Shown here one piece after another: positions 38,901-47,659 of a stretch of DNA of 64,000 nt. Origin of the DNA: Bacillus cereus G9842. GTDB lineage: Bacteria > Bacillota > Bacilli > Bacillales > Bacillaceae_G. The stretch lies in NCBI RefSeq assembly GCF_000021305.1, contig NC_011772.1:4502001-4566000 (forward strand), written 5' to 3'. The first letter of the stretch is position 1, and every line of letters begins with the position of its first letter. A program made the position numbers and the translations under genes. The notes beneath the pieces were generated by a model, which was not told where the DNA came from, searched no databases, and saw only the letters and a list, made by a program, of their open reading frames with translations.

Positions 38901-39281
38901 TTTACCTGGTGAAATAGCAATTAATCCTTTCGCATAATGCGCAAGCCACTTCTTAGGGATACCTTCTTTGGACTTTGTCATAATACTGCTAGAAATCTTT
39001 AATAAATTTTGGTAGCCTATTTCATTCTCAGCAAGTAATACAAGCGGATAAGACCTTTCTTCTTCTTCACTAAAAATAGAAGCGGTTAATCCAATAACAG
39101 GCTGTATACCATGTTTCTTACATGCTTTATAAAACGGAATAACGCCATACATAACATTTTCATCCGTAATAGCCAGCGATGAGAAACCAAGTTCTTTCGC
39201 CCTGACTACAAGCTCATCAATTTTACAAGCACTTTTTAATAAACTAAAAACGGTTTGACATTGTAAATGCACAAACTTCAC
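35955..39281 (-). CDS. dnaE: DNA polymerase III subunit alpha (DnaE)
   Basis: A 1108-residue replicative polymerase; in bacilli DnaE extends RNA primers, mainly on the lagging strand, before PolC takes over. The N-terminal PHP domain (CQTVFSLLKSACKIDELV), catalytic aspartates in LPDIDIDFPD, the helix-hairpin-helix part and a C-terminal OB fold are visible in order. The GTG start is 7 bases behind GAGAGGG. It is 103 bases upstream of the malic enzyme gene. Confidence 0.96.
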   Translation of the reverse strand: MKFVHLQCQTVFSLLKSACKIDELVVRAKELGFSSLAITDENVMYGVIPFYKACKKHGIQPVIGLTASIFSEEEERSYPLVLLAENEIGYQNLLKISSSIMTKSKEGIPKKWLAHYAKGLIAISPGKDGEIEQLLLEDNESQAEEVARTYQNMFGHFYMSLQHHAIQDELLLQEKLPEFISRVNIPVVATNDVRYINQSDALVHECLLSVESGTKMTDPDRPRLKTDQYYLKSSDEMEALFSHAPEAIQNTIKIAERCQVEIPFHVNQLPKFPVPSNETSDIYLRRVCEEGLRKRYGAPKEVHIKRLNHELNVISRMGFSDYFLIVWDFMKYAHENHILTGPGRGSAAGSLVSYVLEITDIDPIEYDLLFERFLNPERVTLPDIDIDFPDIRRDEMIRYVKDKYGQLRVAQIVTFGTLAAKAAIRDIARVMGLPPRDIDIFSKLIPSKLGITLKDAYEESQSLREFIQGNLLHERVFEIAKRVEGLPRHTSIHAAGVIMSQEPLTGSVAIQEGHNDVYVTQYPADALEELGLLKMDFLGLRNLTLLENIIKFIANKTGKEIDIRNLPLQDEKTFQLLGRGDTTGVFQLESGGMRNVLRGLKPNEFEDIVAVNSLYRPGPMEQIPTFIESKHGKRKIEYLHPDLKPILERTYGVIVYQEQIMQIASKLAGFSLGEADLLRRAVSKKNRDILDQERKHFVQGCLQNGYDETSAEKIYDLIVRFANYGFNRSHAVAYSMIGYQLAYLKANYTLEFMTALLSSAIGNEDKIVQYIRETKRKGFHVLPPSLQRSGYNFQIEGNAIRYSLLSIRNIGMATVTALLEERKKKMFEDLFEFCLRMPSKFVTERNLEAFVWSGCFDDFGVSRTNLWKSIKGALEYANLARDLGDAVPKSKYVQGEELSFIEQLNKEKEALGFYLSSYPTAQYVKLAKELEIPSLAQAMRHKKKVQRAIVYITSVRVIRTKKFQKMAFITFCDQNDEMEAVLFPETYIHFSDKLQEGAIVLVDGTIELRNHKLQWIVNGLYPLEEMDVYEEKKDASVYVKLPSQYEKKLLNQVTKILFDYSGFAKVLIYYEKEHKMVQLSRSLSIHPSEECLGALREIVGEENVVVKI

Positions 39282-39398
39282 TGTTGTACCCTCTCTTTAC
39301 CTATTTGACTACTTTTATTATAGGTGATGAGGAAAGCGGAAATCAAAACATACTTCTTATACTTTGTCCATATATATGAAGAAGAAAGGGGAATGACG

Positions 39399-39737
39399 AT
39401 GGATGTAAGAGAACATACTTTTTTCTCTCTGCTTATTATTAGTTATTTTATTGCCTTTGGGGTTATACTTGGCGGTTCATTAATTGGTGGATTTGGTGCG
39501 TTTCTTATCGGAAAACCAGCTCTAACTTACATTAATCAATTCGCCCAAAATTTAAGAATTTGGGCACTCGTTGCAGCAATCGGCGGAACATTCGATACCT
39601 TTTATAGCTTTGAAAGAAGTTTCTTTGGCGGAGATATGAAAGATATCGTAAAACAAATTCTCCTTATTTTTTTCGCAACTGGTGGTATGCAAACAGGTCT
39701 CATTATTATTAAATGGCTAACGCAGGAACATGTATGA
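39399..39737 (+). CDS. ytrH: Sporulation membrane protein YtrH
   Basis: A 112-residue membrane protein with three to four hydrophobic segments; the GGSLIGGFGAFLIGKPAL and GGTFDTFYSFERSFFGGDM blocks match YtrH, a sporulation protein acting in the mother cell in B. subtilis. The ATG at 39399 has a proper 7-base distance to AAGGGG; the nearer ATG at 39393 is too close. Its last bases overlap the ytrI start as ATGA, and the pair is divergent from dnaE. Confidence 0.88.
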   Translation: MDVREHTFFSLLIISYFIAFGVILGGSLIGGFGAFLIGKPALTYINQFAQNLRIWALVAAIGGTFDTFYSFERSFFGGDMKDIVKQILLIFFATGGMQTGLIIIKWLTQEHV

Positions 39738-40237
39738 GAGTACCAAGTGCCAATACAGCAAAAAGATGGTACTTAGTATTAGCTGGTGCTGCTGTTGGAG
39801 GCGTGTTGAGCTGGTTTATTTTTTTGTACATATACGGTGTTTTTCAAGAAGAACAAGCTAGTAAAATAGCAGAACAAAGAGAAATTATAGAAAAACAAGA
39901 AGCAAAACTCCACGTCCTTCTCGAAGATCAAGAAAAATTGAACACTGAAAATAAACGGCTCTTAACCATTCAAGAGATTAAAATAAAACTTATCAATCGA
40001 GAAAAATACGATTTAGACAATCTTACACTCGAAAATATGACTACATCTATCCATAATGATCTCCAGCATCTTTTAACGAAAAACATTCAAAGTATCGCAA
40101 AAAATAAAGACCTACTCAAAAAGGTAATCGAAAACAAGACGTACAAACATTACGATCGGCTATACCGTTTTAAAGTCGATACAATATCTTTTGATACAGT
40201 GCTTGAAATTAGCATTACTATAGAGAAAGAAAAATAA
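39734..40237 (+). CDS. ytrI: Sporulation membrane protein YtrI
   Basis: A 167-residue protein with one N-terminal membrane helix (VLAGAAVGGVLSWFIFLYIYG), then a coiled coil rich in E, K and Q (about residues 40-85) and a small C-terminal alpha/beta part. This fits YtrI, a sporulation partner of YtrH. Translation is coupled to ytrH through the ATGA overlap; AGGA stands six bases ahead. The coiled coil suggests dimer formation. Confidence 0.85.
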   Translation: MRVPSANTAKRWYLVLAGAAVGGVLSWFIFLYIYGVFQEEQASKIAEQREIIEKQEAKLHVLLEDQEKLNTENKRLLTIQEIKIKLINREKYDLDNLTLENMTTSIHNDLQHLLTKNIQSIAKNKDLLKKVIENKTYKHYDRLYRFKVDTISFDTVLEISITIEKEK

Positions 40238-40269
40238 AGAAGGAGGGCTTTAGCGCCGCTCCTTCTTTT
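40236..40269. terminator. Bidirectional terminator between ytrI and nrnA
   Basis: Stem GAAGGAG/CTCCTTC with an inner GGC/GCC extension; T-rich flanks occur on both strands. Confidence 0.82.
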
Positions 40270-40288
40270 CGTTCTAACATATACTCTC

Positions 40289-41221
40289 TTATTTACAAAT
40301 CTCACGTAAATCAGCAAAAAGACGATCCGCTTCTTCCCAAGAAGATGCCTTCGCACCAGAAGCCATCGGGTGTCCTCCGCCGTTATATTGCATTGCTAAT
40401 TTGTTTATAACTGGTCCTTTTGAACGAAGACGAACACGAATTACGTCGTCTTCCTCTAAAAATAGAACCCACGCCTTTAATCCATCAATATTGCCAAGTG
40501 CTCCAACAACACCAGATGCTTCAGAAGAAAGTACATCAAACTCTTCTAATACTTCTTTCGTTAATTTAATGTAAGCTGCTCCTTCTTCTACCATCGTAAA
40601 GTTTTGTAAAATATAACCGTTTAAACGAGCAATTTTTTCTTTTGTCTTATACATTTCATTGTATAAATCTGTGAATTTCACACCCATATCAACAAGCTCA
40701 CTTACGTAACGAAGTGTTTTTGCTGTTGTATTCGGGAATAAGAAACGACCTGTGTCCCCAACAATTCCAGCTAAAATAAGGCGAGCTGCTTCTTTTGTTA
40801 TTTTTAATCCTTTATCTTTTCCATACGTGTAAAACTCATAAATCATTTCACTTGTAGAACTCGCTGCCGTATCTACCCACGTAATATCTCCATATGGATC
40901 TTCATTTGGATGATGATCAATTTTAATTAACATCTTCCCTTTTGTATAGCGTTGATCGTCAACACGTTCTTGATTCGCAGTATCACAAACGATAACAAGC
41001 GCATTTTCGTATACACTATCTTCAATATCATCCATTACTCTTAAGTACGCTAACGACGGTTCATTGTACCCAACCGTATAAATATTTTTCTCTGGAAACG
41101 ATTCTTGTAGAATTGTACCAAGGCCACCCTGTGAACCTAATGCATCTGGGTCCGGACGCACGTGGCGATGAATAATAATTGTATCAAACTCTTTAATTGC
41201 TCCTAAAATTTGCTCATGCAT
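40289..41221 (-). CDS. nrnA: Oligoribonuclease/pAp phosphatase NrnA (DHH family)
   Basis: A 310-residue bifunctional enzyme that degrades 2-5-base RNA fragments and removes the 3'-phosphate from pAp. The DHH domain shows HRHVRPDPDALGS, VCDTANQER and DHHPNED; the DHHA1 domain ends with KYNGGGHP-like QYNGGGHPMASGA. The ATG at 41221 is 9 bases behind AAAAGGAG; forty-six upstream codons in frame are unlikely to be translated. It is divergent from ytpI. Confidence 0.95.
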   Translation of the reverse strand: MHEQILGAIKEFDTIIIHRHVRPDPDALGSQGGLGTILQESFPEKNIYTVGYNEPSLAYLRVMDDIEDSVYENALVIVCDTANQERVDDQRYTKGKMLIKIDHHPNEDPYGDITWVDTAASSTSEMIYEFYTYGKDKGLKITKEAARLILAGIVGDTGRFLFPNTTAKTLRYVSELVDMGVKFTDLYNEMYKTKEKIARLNGYILQNFTMVEEGAAYIKLTKEVLEEFDVLSSEASGVVGALGNIDGLKAWVLFLEEDDVIRVRLRSKGPVINKLAMQYNGGGHPMASGAKASSWEEADRLFADLREICK

Positions 41222-41380
41222 ATGTATAATCTCCTTTTTAATCAACTTCTTCGCTTTATCCTCCATTATAACGGAAAGTATTTCATACATGCGAACAATT
41301 GCTTTATAATAGAAGTTAGAAAGTTTAGATATTTCTTTTTCTTTTCTATTATTTTTCACAAAGCGATGGGAGTGTTCATT

Positions 41381-41686
41381 ATGCCAGTATTAGTCTTCTG
41401 TATTATCGTCTCATTTATGTTGTACCTCTTTTACAAAACAAAATACTTTCGTACAAACCGCCCAATGGAAAAAGGTTGGCTCTCAGGAAAATCCGCAATG
41501 GCACTCGGTTCATTCGTTTTATTTTTCGGGGTAAACCAATTCTTTTTAGAACTTTCAACCGCTCGTATTATCGTTGGTATTTTATTCGTTCTATTTGGTA
41601 GTGCAAGTGTATTTAATGGGTTTCGCCAATACAAACACTTCTTACCATTAGCAGTTAAAGAAGCCGAAGTCTATGAAGCAACATAA
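41381..41686 (+). CDS. ytpI: YtpI family membrane protein
   Basis: A 101-residue membrane protein with about three hydrophobic segments (VLVFCIIVSFMLYLFY; SAMALGSFVLFFGVNQFF; ARIIVGILFVLFGSASVF), matching YtpI, which neighbours nrnA in B. subtilis. Its function is unknown. The ATG follows GGGAG by 8 bases. A longer frame from 41210 runs antisense into nrnA and is rejected. Confidence 0.85.
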   Translation: MPVLVFCIIVSFMLYLFYKTKYFRTNRPMEKGWLSGKSAMALGSFVLFFGVNQFFLELSTARIIVGILFVLFGSASVFNGFRQYKHFLPLAVKEAEVYEAT

Positions 41687-41715
41687 AAAAAGCATCAATA
41701 TTGTGATGCTTTTTT
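41685..41715. terminator. Bidirectional terminator between ytpI and DUF3949 gene
   Basis: Stem AAAAAAGCATCA/TGATGCTTTTTT with an ATATTG loop; it overlaps the end of the minus-strand gene. Confidence 0.87.
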
Positions 41716-41958
41716 ACGACCCTTAACTTTCAAAATCATATATGCAACAAACGCAGATGGTATATTAAATGGGTTACCTTGTACGTGAAAATGTAATTGT
41801 TCTTCTCCAAAAGACATTTTTTCATATAGCTCTCGCTGAGATAATCCTGTCTTTTCCTTTTTTTCATGTAAACCTTGTAAATATAAATATTGGATCGGTA
41901 TCATTACAAGAAAGTAAAATAGTGCGATACTACCAAAAAAGAGTACGGCTGACGACAT
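41695..41958 (-). CDS. Small membrane protein, DUF3949-like
   Basis: An 87-residue protein with one long N-terminal membrane segment (AVLFFGSIALFYFLVMIPI), then a charged helix EKKEKTGLSQRELYEKM and a conserved-looking GNPFNIPSAF motif. I assign it to DUF3949 with moderate trust; the family has no known role. The ATG at 41958 lies 8 bases behind GGAAGGTGG; a further ATG 27 bases upstream has no such site. Confidence 0.65.
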   Translation of the reverse strand: MSSAVLFFGSIALFYFLVMIPIQYLYLQGLHEKKEKTGLSQRELYEKMSFGEEQLHFHVQGNPFNIPSAFVAYMILKVKGRKKASQY

Positions 41959-42130
41959 AATGTATACCACCTTCCAGAAATCCATTTTCTTACAATATAA
42001 TCATAACACAATATATACCAAAATTAAATTACTATTCTGTCTTTTATCGTGTTACTTTTCCACTCCATCCCATACATATTTCACTAAAACTCTCATCTAA
42101 AATCATGTCTTTCAAATTTAAAACAACAAA

Positions 42131-42163
42131 AAAAAATGGAACAAATCAAAACGATTTGTTCCA
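42131..42163 (-). terminator. Terminator of ytoI
   Basis: Perfect stem GGAACAAATC/GATTTGTTCC followed by eight T on the minus strand. Confidence 0.88.
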
Positions 42164-42168
42164 TCTTT

Positions 42169-43482
42169 TTATTTATCAATTAACTGAACCATAAGTAATG
42201 CTTTTCCAACGACATTACCTTCATGATGCACCTCTACATCGACCTTACCAAATTTACGCCCGATTTCTAATACTTTCGGATGAACGGATACAACATTATC
42301 AATTTGAACCGGCTTCACGAAATAAATTGTTAAGTTTTCAACAATTAAATCGCTTTTCTTTTGCGCACGAATGACGCGATTTGTCGCTTCTGTCACAATT
42401 GTTGCAAATACACCGTACGATAACGTTCCGATTGAATTCGTCATTTGCGGCGTCACCGAAAATTGATATAGATGCTCATTTTTCGCTTCTTTTGGCGTCA
42501 TAAATTGATTCGTTACGATATCATCAATTGTTTCTCCAACTTGTGGCTGACGTTGAATCATTTGCAGTGCCTGAAGTACATCTTGACGGCTAATGATACC
42601 TTGCAGTTTATTTCCTTCCTCAACGACAGGAAGTAATTCAATTCCTTCCCACACCATCATACGTGCCGCAGCTGCGACAGACATTTTACCATTCACTGTA
42701 ATTGGGTGTTTTGTCATTACTTTATCAATTGGTGTTTCTTTCGCTACACCGATCATGTCTTTTGAAGTTACGATTCCTAGCACTTTTTTATTTTCATCGA
42801 CAATTGGATATCTTCCGTGCATTGTCTCTTCGTTATATGCATGCCATTGCTGTACTGTATCATGTGGCTTTAAATATAACGTTTCTTCAATTGGTGTTAA
42901 AATATCCTCAACAAGTACAATTTCTTTCTTAATCAGTTGATCATAAATCGCACGGTTAATTAACGTTGCGACCGTAAATGTATCGTAGCTACTTGAAATA
43001 ATCGGCAGCTTTAATTCGTCTGCTAATTTCTTCACATGATCTTCCGTATCAAATCCACCCGTAATTAATACAGCGGCTCCAGTTTCTAGCGCTAATTGAT
43101 GTGCATTCGTACGGTTACCAATAATGAGTAAATTCCCAGCTTCTGTATAGCGCATCATCGCTTCTAATTTCATAGCTCCGATTACAAATTTATTTAATGT
43201 TTTATGTAGTCCTTCTCTGCCTCCAAGTACTTGACCGTCGACAATGTTAACGACTTCTGCATATGTCAGTTTTTCGATATTTTCTTTCTTCTTTTGTTCA
43301 ATTCGAATTGTTCCGACACGTTCAATTGTACTAACATATCCTTTATTTTCTGCATCTTTAATTGCACGGTAAGCTGTCCCTTCACTTACACTCAAATCTT
43401 TCGCAATTTGTCTTACAGAAATTTTATGGCCTACTGGCAGACTATTAATATGTTCTAAAATTTGGTTATGCTTGGTAGCCAA
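42169..43482 (-). CDS. ytoI: CBS/DRTGG/hotdog-domain regulatory protein YtoI
   Basis: A 437-residue multidomain protein. In order it has an N-terminal winged helix (SVRQIAKDLSVSEGTAYRAI, about 20-40), a DRTGG domain, two CBS domains (DILTPIEETLYLKPHD and VMTKHPITVNGKMSV) and a C-terminal hotdog fold (TPQMTNSIGTLSYGVF). This architecture suggests a DNA-binding sensor of adenosine-type ligands and an acyl compound; the target is unknown. The start is TTG with a weak GGTGA six bases ahead. Confidence 0.85.
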   Translation of the reverse strand: MATKHNQILEHINSLPVGHKISVRQIAKDLSVSEGTAYRAIKDAENKGYVSTIERVGTIRIEQKKKENIEKLTYAEVVNIVDGQVLGGREGLHKTLNKFVIGAMKLEAMMRYTEAGNLLIIGNRTNAHQLALETGAAVLITGGFDTEDHVKKLADELKLPIISSSYDTFTVATLINRAIYDQLIKKEIVLVEDILTPIEETLYLKPHDTVQQWHAYNEETMHGRYPIVDENKKVLGIVTSKDMIGVAKETPIDKVMTKHPITVNGKMSVAAAARMMVWEGIELLPVVEEGNKLQGIISRQDVLQALQMIQRQPQVGETIDDIVTNQFMTPKEAKNEHLYQFSVTPQMTNSIGTLSYGVFATIVTEATNRVIRAQKKSDLIVENLTIYFVKPVQIDNVVSVHPKVLEIGRKFGKVDVEVHHEGNVVGKALLMVQLIDK

Positions 43483-43726
43483 ATGGTTTCACCATACTTT
43501 CTTTTCCCTAAATTCTTCATGTGTTGTACTTTCAGTATACTATATTTTCAAAACTGTTACACTCTCTCTTTGCATACCTGTACTATTTTTTTTATAACAA
43601 AATGACCCTTACATTCCACCAGTCATTCTATTACAACAATGTAATGCTATTGTCATCTCATTCGATAGTTCGCCCACTTGATTCCCTATACAATGAAGAC
43701 AAGAAATAAAACAAAGGAGCGTACAC

Positions 43727-43888
43727 ATGATGAAAAAATTTTTAGAGGTTGTAGGTGCTATATTTTTAGCTTTCGTAGATGGGAAAAAAGTTGCAATGGA
43801 ATTGAATGAAACACCTGAACAACCACGTACAAAAAGAAAAGAATCACCAAAACAAATACAAGCATTAAAAGCTGTCCTACACACGTAA
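43727..43888 (+). CDS. Small basic protein, 53 residues, with hydrophobic N-terminus
   Basis: A frame beginning with two ATGs lies 7 bases behind AAAGGAG and is followed directly by a terminator. The product has a hydrophobic helix (FLEVVGAIFLAFVDG) and a basic, proline-containing tail (TPEQPRTKRKESPKQIQ). I do not recognise a family. The complete gene layout (binding site, frame, terminator) makes it likely to be real. Confidence 0.65.
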   Translation: MMKKFLEVVGAIFLAFVDGKKVAMELNETPEQPRTKRKESPKQIQALKAVLHT

Positions 43889-43927
43889 AAAACCCTTCAC
43901 TTTTCTTTTCAAATGAAGGGTTTCTTT
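43887..43927. terminator. Bidirectional terminator between the 53-residue gene and ytkL
   Basis: Stem AAACCCTTCA/TGAAGGGTTT with a 14-base pyrimidine-rich loop; it overlaps the last bases of the small gene. Confidence 0.82.
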
Positions 43928-43928
43928 T

Positions 43929-44612
43929 CTATAGTGTAATACTTTCTCCAGCTTCTAATACTTTCCCTGTACAATTTTGTAGCTTTTCTACAAATTGATA
44001 TGGATCTTGTTCAATAACTGGGAACGTATTGTAATGCATCGGTACAACAGTTTTCGAATTAATCCATTTTGCCGCTAGTACAGCATCTTCTGGTCCCATT
44101 GTGAAATTATCACCAATTGGTAAAAATGCTAGATCAACTTTATTTAATTCCCCAATTAACTTCATATCAGAGAATAGTGCAGTATCTCCTGCGTGGTACA
44201 CTGTTTTCTCTTCTGCTGTAAATAAAATACCTGCTGGCATACCTGTATATGTAATCGTCTTATTTGCTTCATCAATATAACTAGAGCCGTGGAATGCTTG
44301 TGTAAACTTCACTTTTCCAAAGTCAAATTCATGTGAACCACCAATATGCATCGGATGTGTATTTACACCTTGCCAACTTAAAAATGTTGCTAGTTCAAAT
44401 GGCGCTACAACAACTGCATTATTTTTCTTCGCAAGTTCTACTGTATCTCCAACATGATCACCGTGTCCATGCGATAAAAGGATTGCATCCACTTTTACAT
44501 CTTCAGCTTTTAAATCTGTTTTCGGATTACCTGTTAAAAACGGGTCAATTAAAATAACTTTTCCATTCGCCTCAATTTTCACAACTGAATGTCCATGATA
44601 AGATACTTTCAT
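43929..44612 (-). CDS. ytkL: UPF0173 metal-dependent hydrolase YtkL
   Basis: A 227-residue metallo-beta-lactamase-fold protein. The metal-binding signature is [12 protein letters not shown], with further ligands in the [11 protein letters not shown] and PMHYNTF segments. The natural substrate is not known. It matches YtkL in length and neighbourhood. The ATG follows AGGGGAGGAA. It is divergent from the M24 peptidase gene. Confidence 0.92.
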   Translation of the reverse strand: MKVSYHGHSVVKIEANGKVILIDPFLTGNPKTDLKAEDVKVDAILLSHGHGDHVGDTVELAKKNNAVVVAPFELATFLSWQGVNTHPMHIGGSHEFDFGKVKFTQAFHGSSYIDEANKTITYTGMPAGILFTAEEKTVYHAGDTALFSDMKLIGELNKVDLAFLPIGDNFTMGPEDAVLAAKWINSKTVVPMHYNTFPVIEQDPYQFVEKLQNCTGKVLEAGESITL

Positions 44613-44761
44613 TATTACATTCCTCCCCTATTCACATTCTCACTTTTTATTCTACATGATTTCTCTATTCCCTGTCTTTTCTAACATCTATTTACTTGTC
44701 ATAACGCTTTCTTCCGAGTTAAAGTTATATTTGTAATTAAATATCTCGGGGGTGCCAATCG

Positions 44762-45859
44762 ATGAATGCTAGATTAGAAAATTTAATGCAATGGCTAAAA
44801 GAAAAAAACGTAGAAGCTGCGTTCTTAACTTCTACACCGAACGTCTTCTACATGACGAACTTCCACTGTGAACCGCATGAAAGATTACTTGGTATGTTTG
44901 TATTCCAAGAAAAAGAACCTATTTTAATTTGTCCTAAAATGGAAGAAGGTCAAGCACGTAACGCTGGCTGGGCACATGAAATTATCGGATTTACTGATAC
45001 TGACAGACCATGGGATATGATTGCAAAAGCAATTAAAGACCGCGGCATCAATGCAAATGCAGTTGCAATTGAAAAAGAACATTTAAACGTAGAGCGCTAC
45101 GAAGAATTAACGAAATTATTCCCAAATGCAGCTTTCAAATCAGCTGAGGAAAAAGTTCGCGAACTTCGTTTAATTAAAGATGAAAAAGAACTTTCTATTT
45201 TACGCGAAGCAGCTAAAATGGCGGACTACGCTGTTGAAGTTGGTGTAAATGCAATTAAAGAAAACCGTAGCGAGCTAGAAGTATTAGCAATTATTGAACA
45301 CGAATTAAAAACAAAAGGCATACATAAAATGTCATTTGATACGATGGTATTAGCGGGTGCAAACTCTGCTCTTCCACACGGTATTCCTGGCGCAAACAAA
45401 ATGAAGCGCGGTGATTTCGTACTATTTGATTTAGGTGTAATCATTGAAGGTTATTGCTCTGATATTACACGTACAGTAACATTCGGCGAGATTTCTGAAG
45501 AACAAACTCGCATTTACAACACTGTACTTGCTGGACAACTACAAGCAGTTGAAGCATGTAAACCAGGTGTTACACTTGGCGCAATCGACAACGCTGCTCG
45601 TTCTGTTATCGCAGATGCAGGTTACGGTGACTTCTTCCCGCACCGCCTTGGTCACGGACTTGGAATTAGCGTACACGAATATCCAGATGTAAAAGCTGGC
45701 AACGAGTCTCCATTAAAAGAAGGTATGGTCTTCACAATCGAGCCAGGTATTTACGTACCAAACGTAGGTGGCGTTCGTATTGAAGATGATATTTACATCA
45801 CAAAAGACGGATCAGAAATTTTAACGAAGTTCCCGAAAGAATTACAATTTGTAAAATAA
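44762..45859 (+). CDS. M24 family peptidase (Xaa-Pro dipeptidase type)
   Basis: A 365-residue two-domain metallopeptidase. The N-terminal creatinase-like domain is followed by the pita-bread catalytic domain with metal ligands in DLGVIIEGYCSDITRT, HRLGHGLGISVHE, TIEPGIY and VRIEDDI. Such enzymes cleave Xaa-Pro dipeptides. The start is ATG behind GGGGGTG. It stands alone between ytkL and a lipoprotein gene and shares its terminator with the latter. Confidence 0.92.
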   Translation: MNARLENLMQWLKEKNVEAAFLTSTPNVFYMTNFHCEPHERLLGMFVFQEKEPILICPKMEEGQARNAGWAHEIIGFTDTDRPWDMIAKAIKDRGINANAVAIEKEHLNVERYEELTKLFPNAAFKSAEEKVRELRLIKDEKELSILREAAKMADYAVEVGVNAIKENRSELEVLAIIEHELKTKGIHKMSFDTMVLAGANSALPHGIPGANKMKRGDFVLFDLGVIIEGYCSDITRTVTFGEISEEQTRIYNTVLAGQLQAVEACKPGVTLGAIDNAARSVIADAGYGDFFPHRLGHGLGISVHEYPDVKAGNESPLKEGMVFTIEPGIYVPNVGGVRIEDDIYITKDGSEILTKFPKELQFVK

Positions 45860-45860
45860 C

Positions 45861-45889
45861 AAAAAAGGCAGCTTGGTTGCTGCCTTTTT
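45861..45889. terminator. Bidirectional terminator between M24 peptidase and DUF3221 genes
   Basis: Stem AAAAAGGCAGC/GCTGCCTTTTT with a short TTGGTT loop. Confidence 0.87.
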
Positions 45890-46246
45890 CTATTTCTCTA
45901 CTATTTCAAATTTCTCTACAATCATTTTTGCTGGATAACTTTCAAGTATTTGAGAAAACCATACTTTTATTTTATCCCCTGTTTTTAACTGTTTATATGC
46001 GTCTTTGTCCTTAAAGCTCAAGACTATATGTGATGGATGCTCTTTATTCATTTGTTGTTCTATATAATGTTGCAACTCTACTTTTGTTTCAAACGTTTTA
46101 TCATCGGCAAAAAACACCGTGTCATTTCTTAATATGATATACCCTTCTTTAGGTACTTTTTTTACCTCTACTTGTTTTGTAGTGCACGCTGATAATATGA
46201 TTAGAAATACACTTATAAACATTAATTTTTTCATATGCCTATTCAT
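45890..46246 (-). CDS. DUF3221 domain lipoprotein
   Basis: A 118-residue protein with a lipoprotein signal peptide whose lipobox reads LSAC (cysteine near residue 21). The mature part has the DUF3221 pattern: EGYIILRNDTVFF, then DAYKQLKTGDKIKVW and ILESYPAK. These are small extracellular lipoproteins of unknown role in bacilli. The start follows AAGGAG. It is 20 bases downstream of another lipoprotein gene, probably in one transcript. Confidence 0.85.
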   Translation of the reverse strand: MNRHMKKLMFISVFLIILSACTTKQVEVKKVPKEGYIILRNDTVFFADDKTFETKVELQHYIEQQMNKEHPSHIVLSFKDKDAYKQLKTGDKIKVWFSQILESYPAKMIVEKFEIVEK

Positions 46247-46266
46247 TTTTAACTCCTTACTCTAGG

Positions 46267-46641
46267 CTATTTCAAATTTAACACCATCTTCTCCTCATAC
46301 TTATCATCCCATTTAATCAAAACCTCTATCGGTTCATCTTTAGATAAAGGCGCACAACTTACACAAGATAATTTCATTTCAATCTTTGCTCCTTTATGAT
46401 TTTCTGACGTTTGTGTCATTGTGCTAAAGGCTCCATTAATAGCAATCTCTAAATTTTTAAATTCTGTATTCCCATCTCCGCCTTTGTACTGAAACGTAAA
46501 CACTCCATCTTCACTGTCGTCCTTAATATGGCCCTTATATTGTCCCGTCCAACTTTTGCTCTCGCTAGAAAAAGTAACATACCAAATCGAACAACTCCCT
46601 AAAAAGAAAATACTAATGAAAAAGAATAATGCTCTCTTCAT
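46267..46641 (-). CDS. Putative lipoprotein, unknown family
   Basis: A 124-residue protein with signal peptide MKRALFFFISIFFLGSC, lipobox LGSC at about residue 17, and a beta-rich mature part (WTGQYKGHIKDDSEDGVF; IEVLIKWDDKYEEKM) with a pair CVSC whose function is open. I recognise no family. The ATG at 46641 is behind GGAGGGGG. A bcr1 derivative lies just upstream, in the likely promoter region. Confidence 0.7.
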   Translation of the reverse strand: MKRALFFFISIFFLGSCSIWYVTFSSESKSWTGQYKGHIKDDSEDGVFTFQYKGGDGNTEFKNLEIAINGAFSTMTQTSENHKGAKIEMKLSCVSCAPLSKDEPIEVLIKWDDKYEEKMVLNLK

Positions 46642-46668
46642 AATGCCCCCTCCATTCAAAAACACTTA

Positions 46669-46768
46669 TTTATCCCGTATTAACGGACAGTAAGATCCCC
46701 ACATCAAAATTCCGTGAAAGCAAAGAAGTTAGGTGGGGAATCCCCCACTGATTAAAGTTTCACTTCAT
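46669..46768 (+). repeat. bcr1 derivative with internal deletion
   Basis: It starts TTTATCCCGTATTAACGG and ends TTTCACTTCAT, so both ends of bcr1 are recognisable, but about 50 central bases are missing and several positions have changed. Orientation is opposite to the copy at 54010. Confidence 0.75.
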
Positions 46769-46831
46769 TGCCTATTCCTTCCTTTTATTATACTATTTAA
46801 ATACAGAATTTTCTAAAATAGGAGGATTTAT

Positions 46832-47659
46832 ATGTTACAACAACAATTAGAAGAAATTCGTAATAATAATTACATACTGGATAACACACTTAACATTGAT
46901 TCTTTAAGTTCTAATATGCTTGAACATATTGGCGATACTGATAGCTATTTAAGGGACAAACTCATCTACTCTACTTTTTATCATCTCATCAAAAATCGCT
47001 ACCTTTCACACACACAATTACAGAAACTATTATTAGAAAGCATCGGTGAAAAATATTTATTGTATAAAATTCATTCAGATGACGAAGATGCTGTATTTAC
47101 TCGCGCATTTACCACCTTATTAATTGCGCTCATTATAGATGCAGATACAAATCATAATTTCTTATCACAAACTGATATTTCAAATGTAAAAGATCAATTA
47201 ATTCTATATATGAACAATGAACATGATTTCCGCGGATATGTTCCAGACCACGGCTGGGCACATAGTATCGCTCATGCTTCCGATACATTTGAGGCGCTTG
47301 TTCATAATCCTAAACTAGAAACTTTACATTACGAAGAGATATTAAAAACTTTGTTAAACAAAGTTTTTGTCCATTCTATCTACTACAAATATGAAGAAGA
47401 CGAGCGTCTCGTTTATCCGATTGTCGCAATGCTGCAAAATGACCTAAAAGAAGAAATACTCATATTAGCCCTTCGTGACTTAGCAGCTCAATTACCGGTC
47501 CAAAAACAAGTACTACCTATTGAATCGTACGAGTTTCTATATGGAAATACAAAATCTTTCTTACGTAGCTTATTTTTCAGATTACGTACAATGTCTATAT
47601 GTAAAGAAACTGAATACGAAATTGAAAAATTGCTACAAGAGCTTCCAAAATATTATTAA
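46832..47659 (+). CDS. DUF2785 domain-containing protein
   Basis: A 275-residue, mostly helical soluble protein. The most conserved-looking part is RGYVPDHGWAHSIAHASD near residues 131-148, which fits DUF2785; helical pairs around it recall HEAT-type repeats. Function unknown. The ATG stands behind AGGAGG. It converges on the small membrane protein gene that follows and shares its terminator. Confidence 0.8.
   Translation: MLQQQLEEIRNNNYILDNTLNIDSLSSNMLEHIGDTDSYLRDKLIYSTFYHLIKNRYLSHTQLQKLLLESIGEKYLLYKIHSDDEDAVFTRAFTTLLIALIIDADTNHNFLSQTDISNVKDQLILYMNNEHDFRGYVPDHGWAHSIAHASDTFEALVHNPKLETLHYEEILKTLLNKVFVHSIYYKYEEDERLVYPIVAMLQNDLKEEILILALRDLAAQLPVQKQVLPIESYEFLYGNTKSFLRSLFFRLRTMSICKETEYEIEKLLQELPKYY

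Noticed and set aside
43521..43709. Plus-strand frame of 62 codons upstream of the 53-residue gene
   Set aside because: No ribosome-binding site, composition typical of AT-rich intergenic DNA; the downstream 53-codon frame has the real signals.
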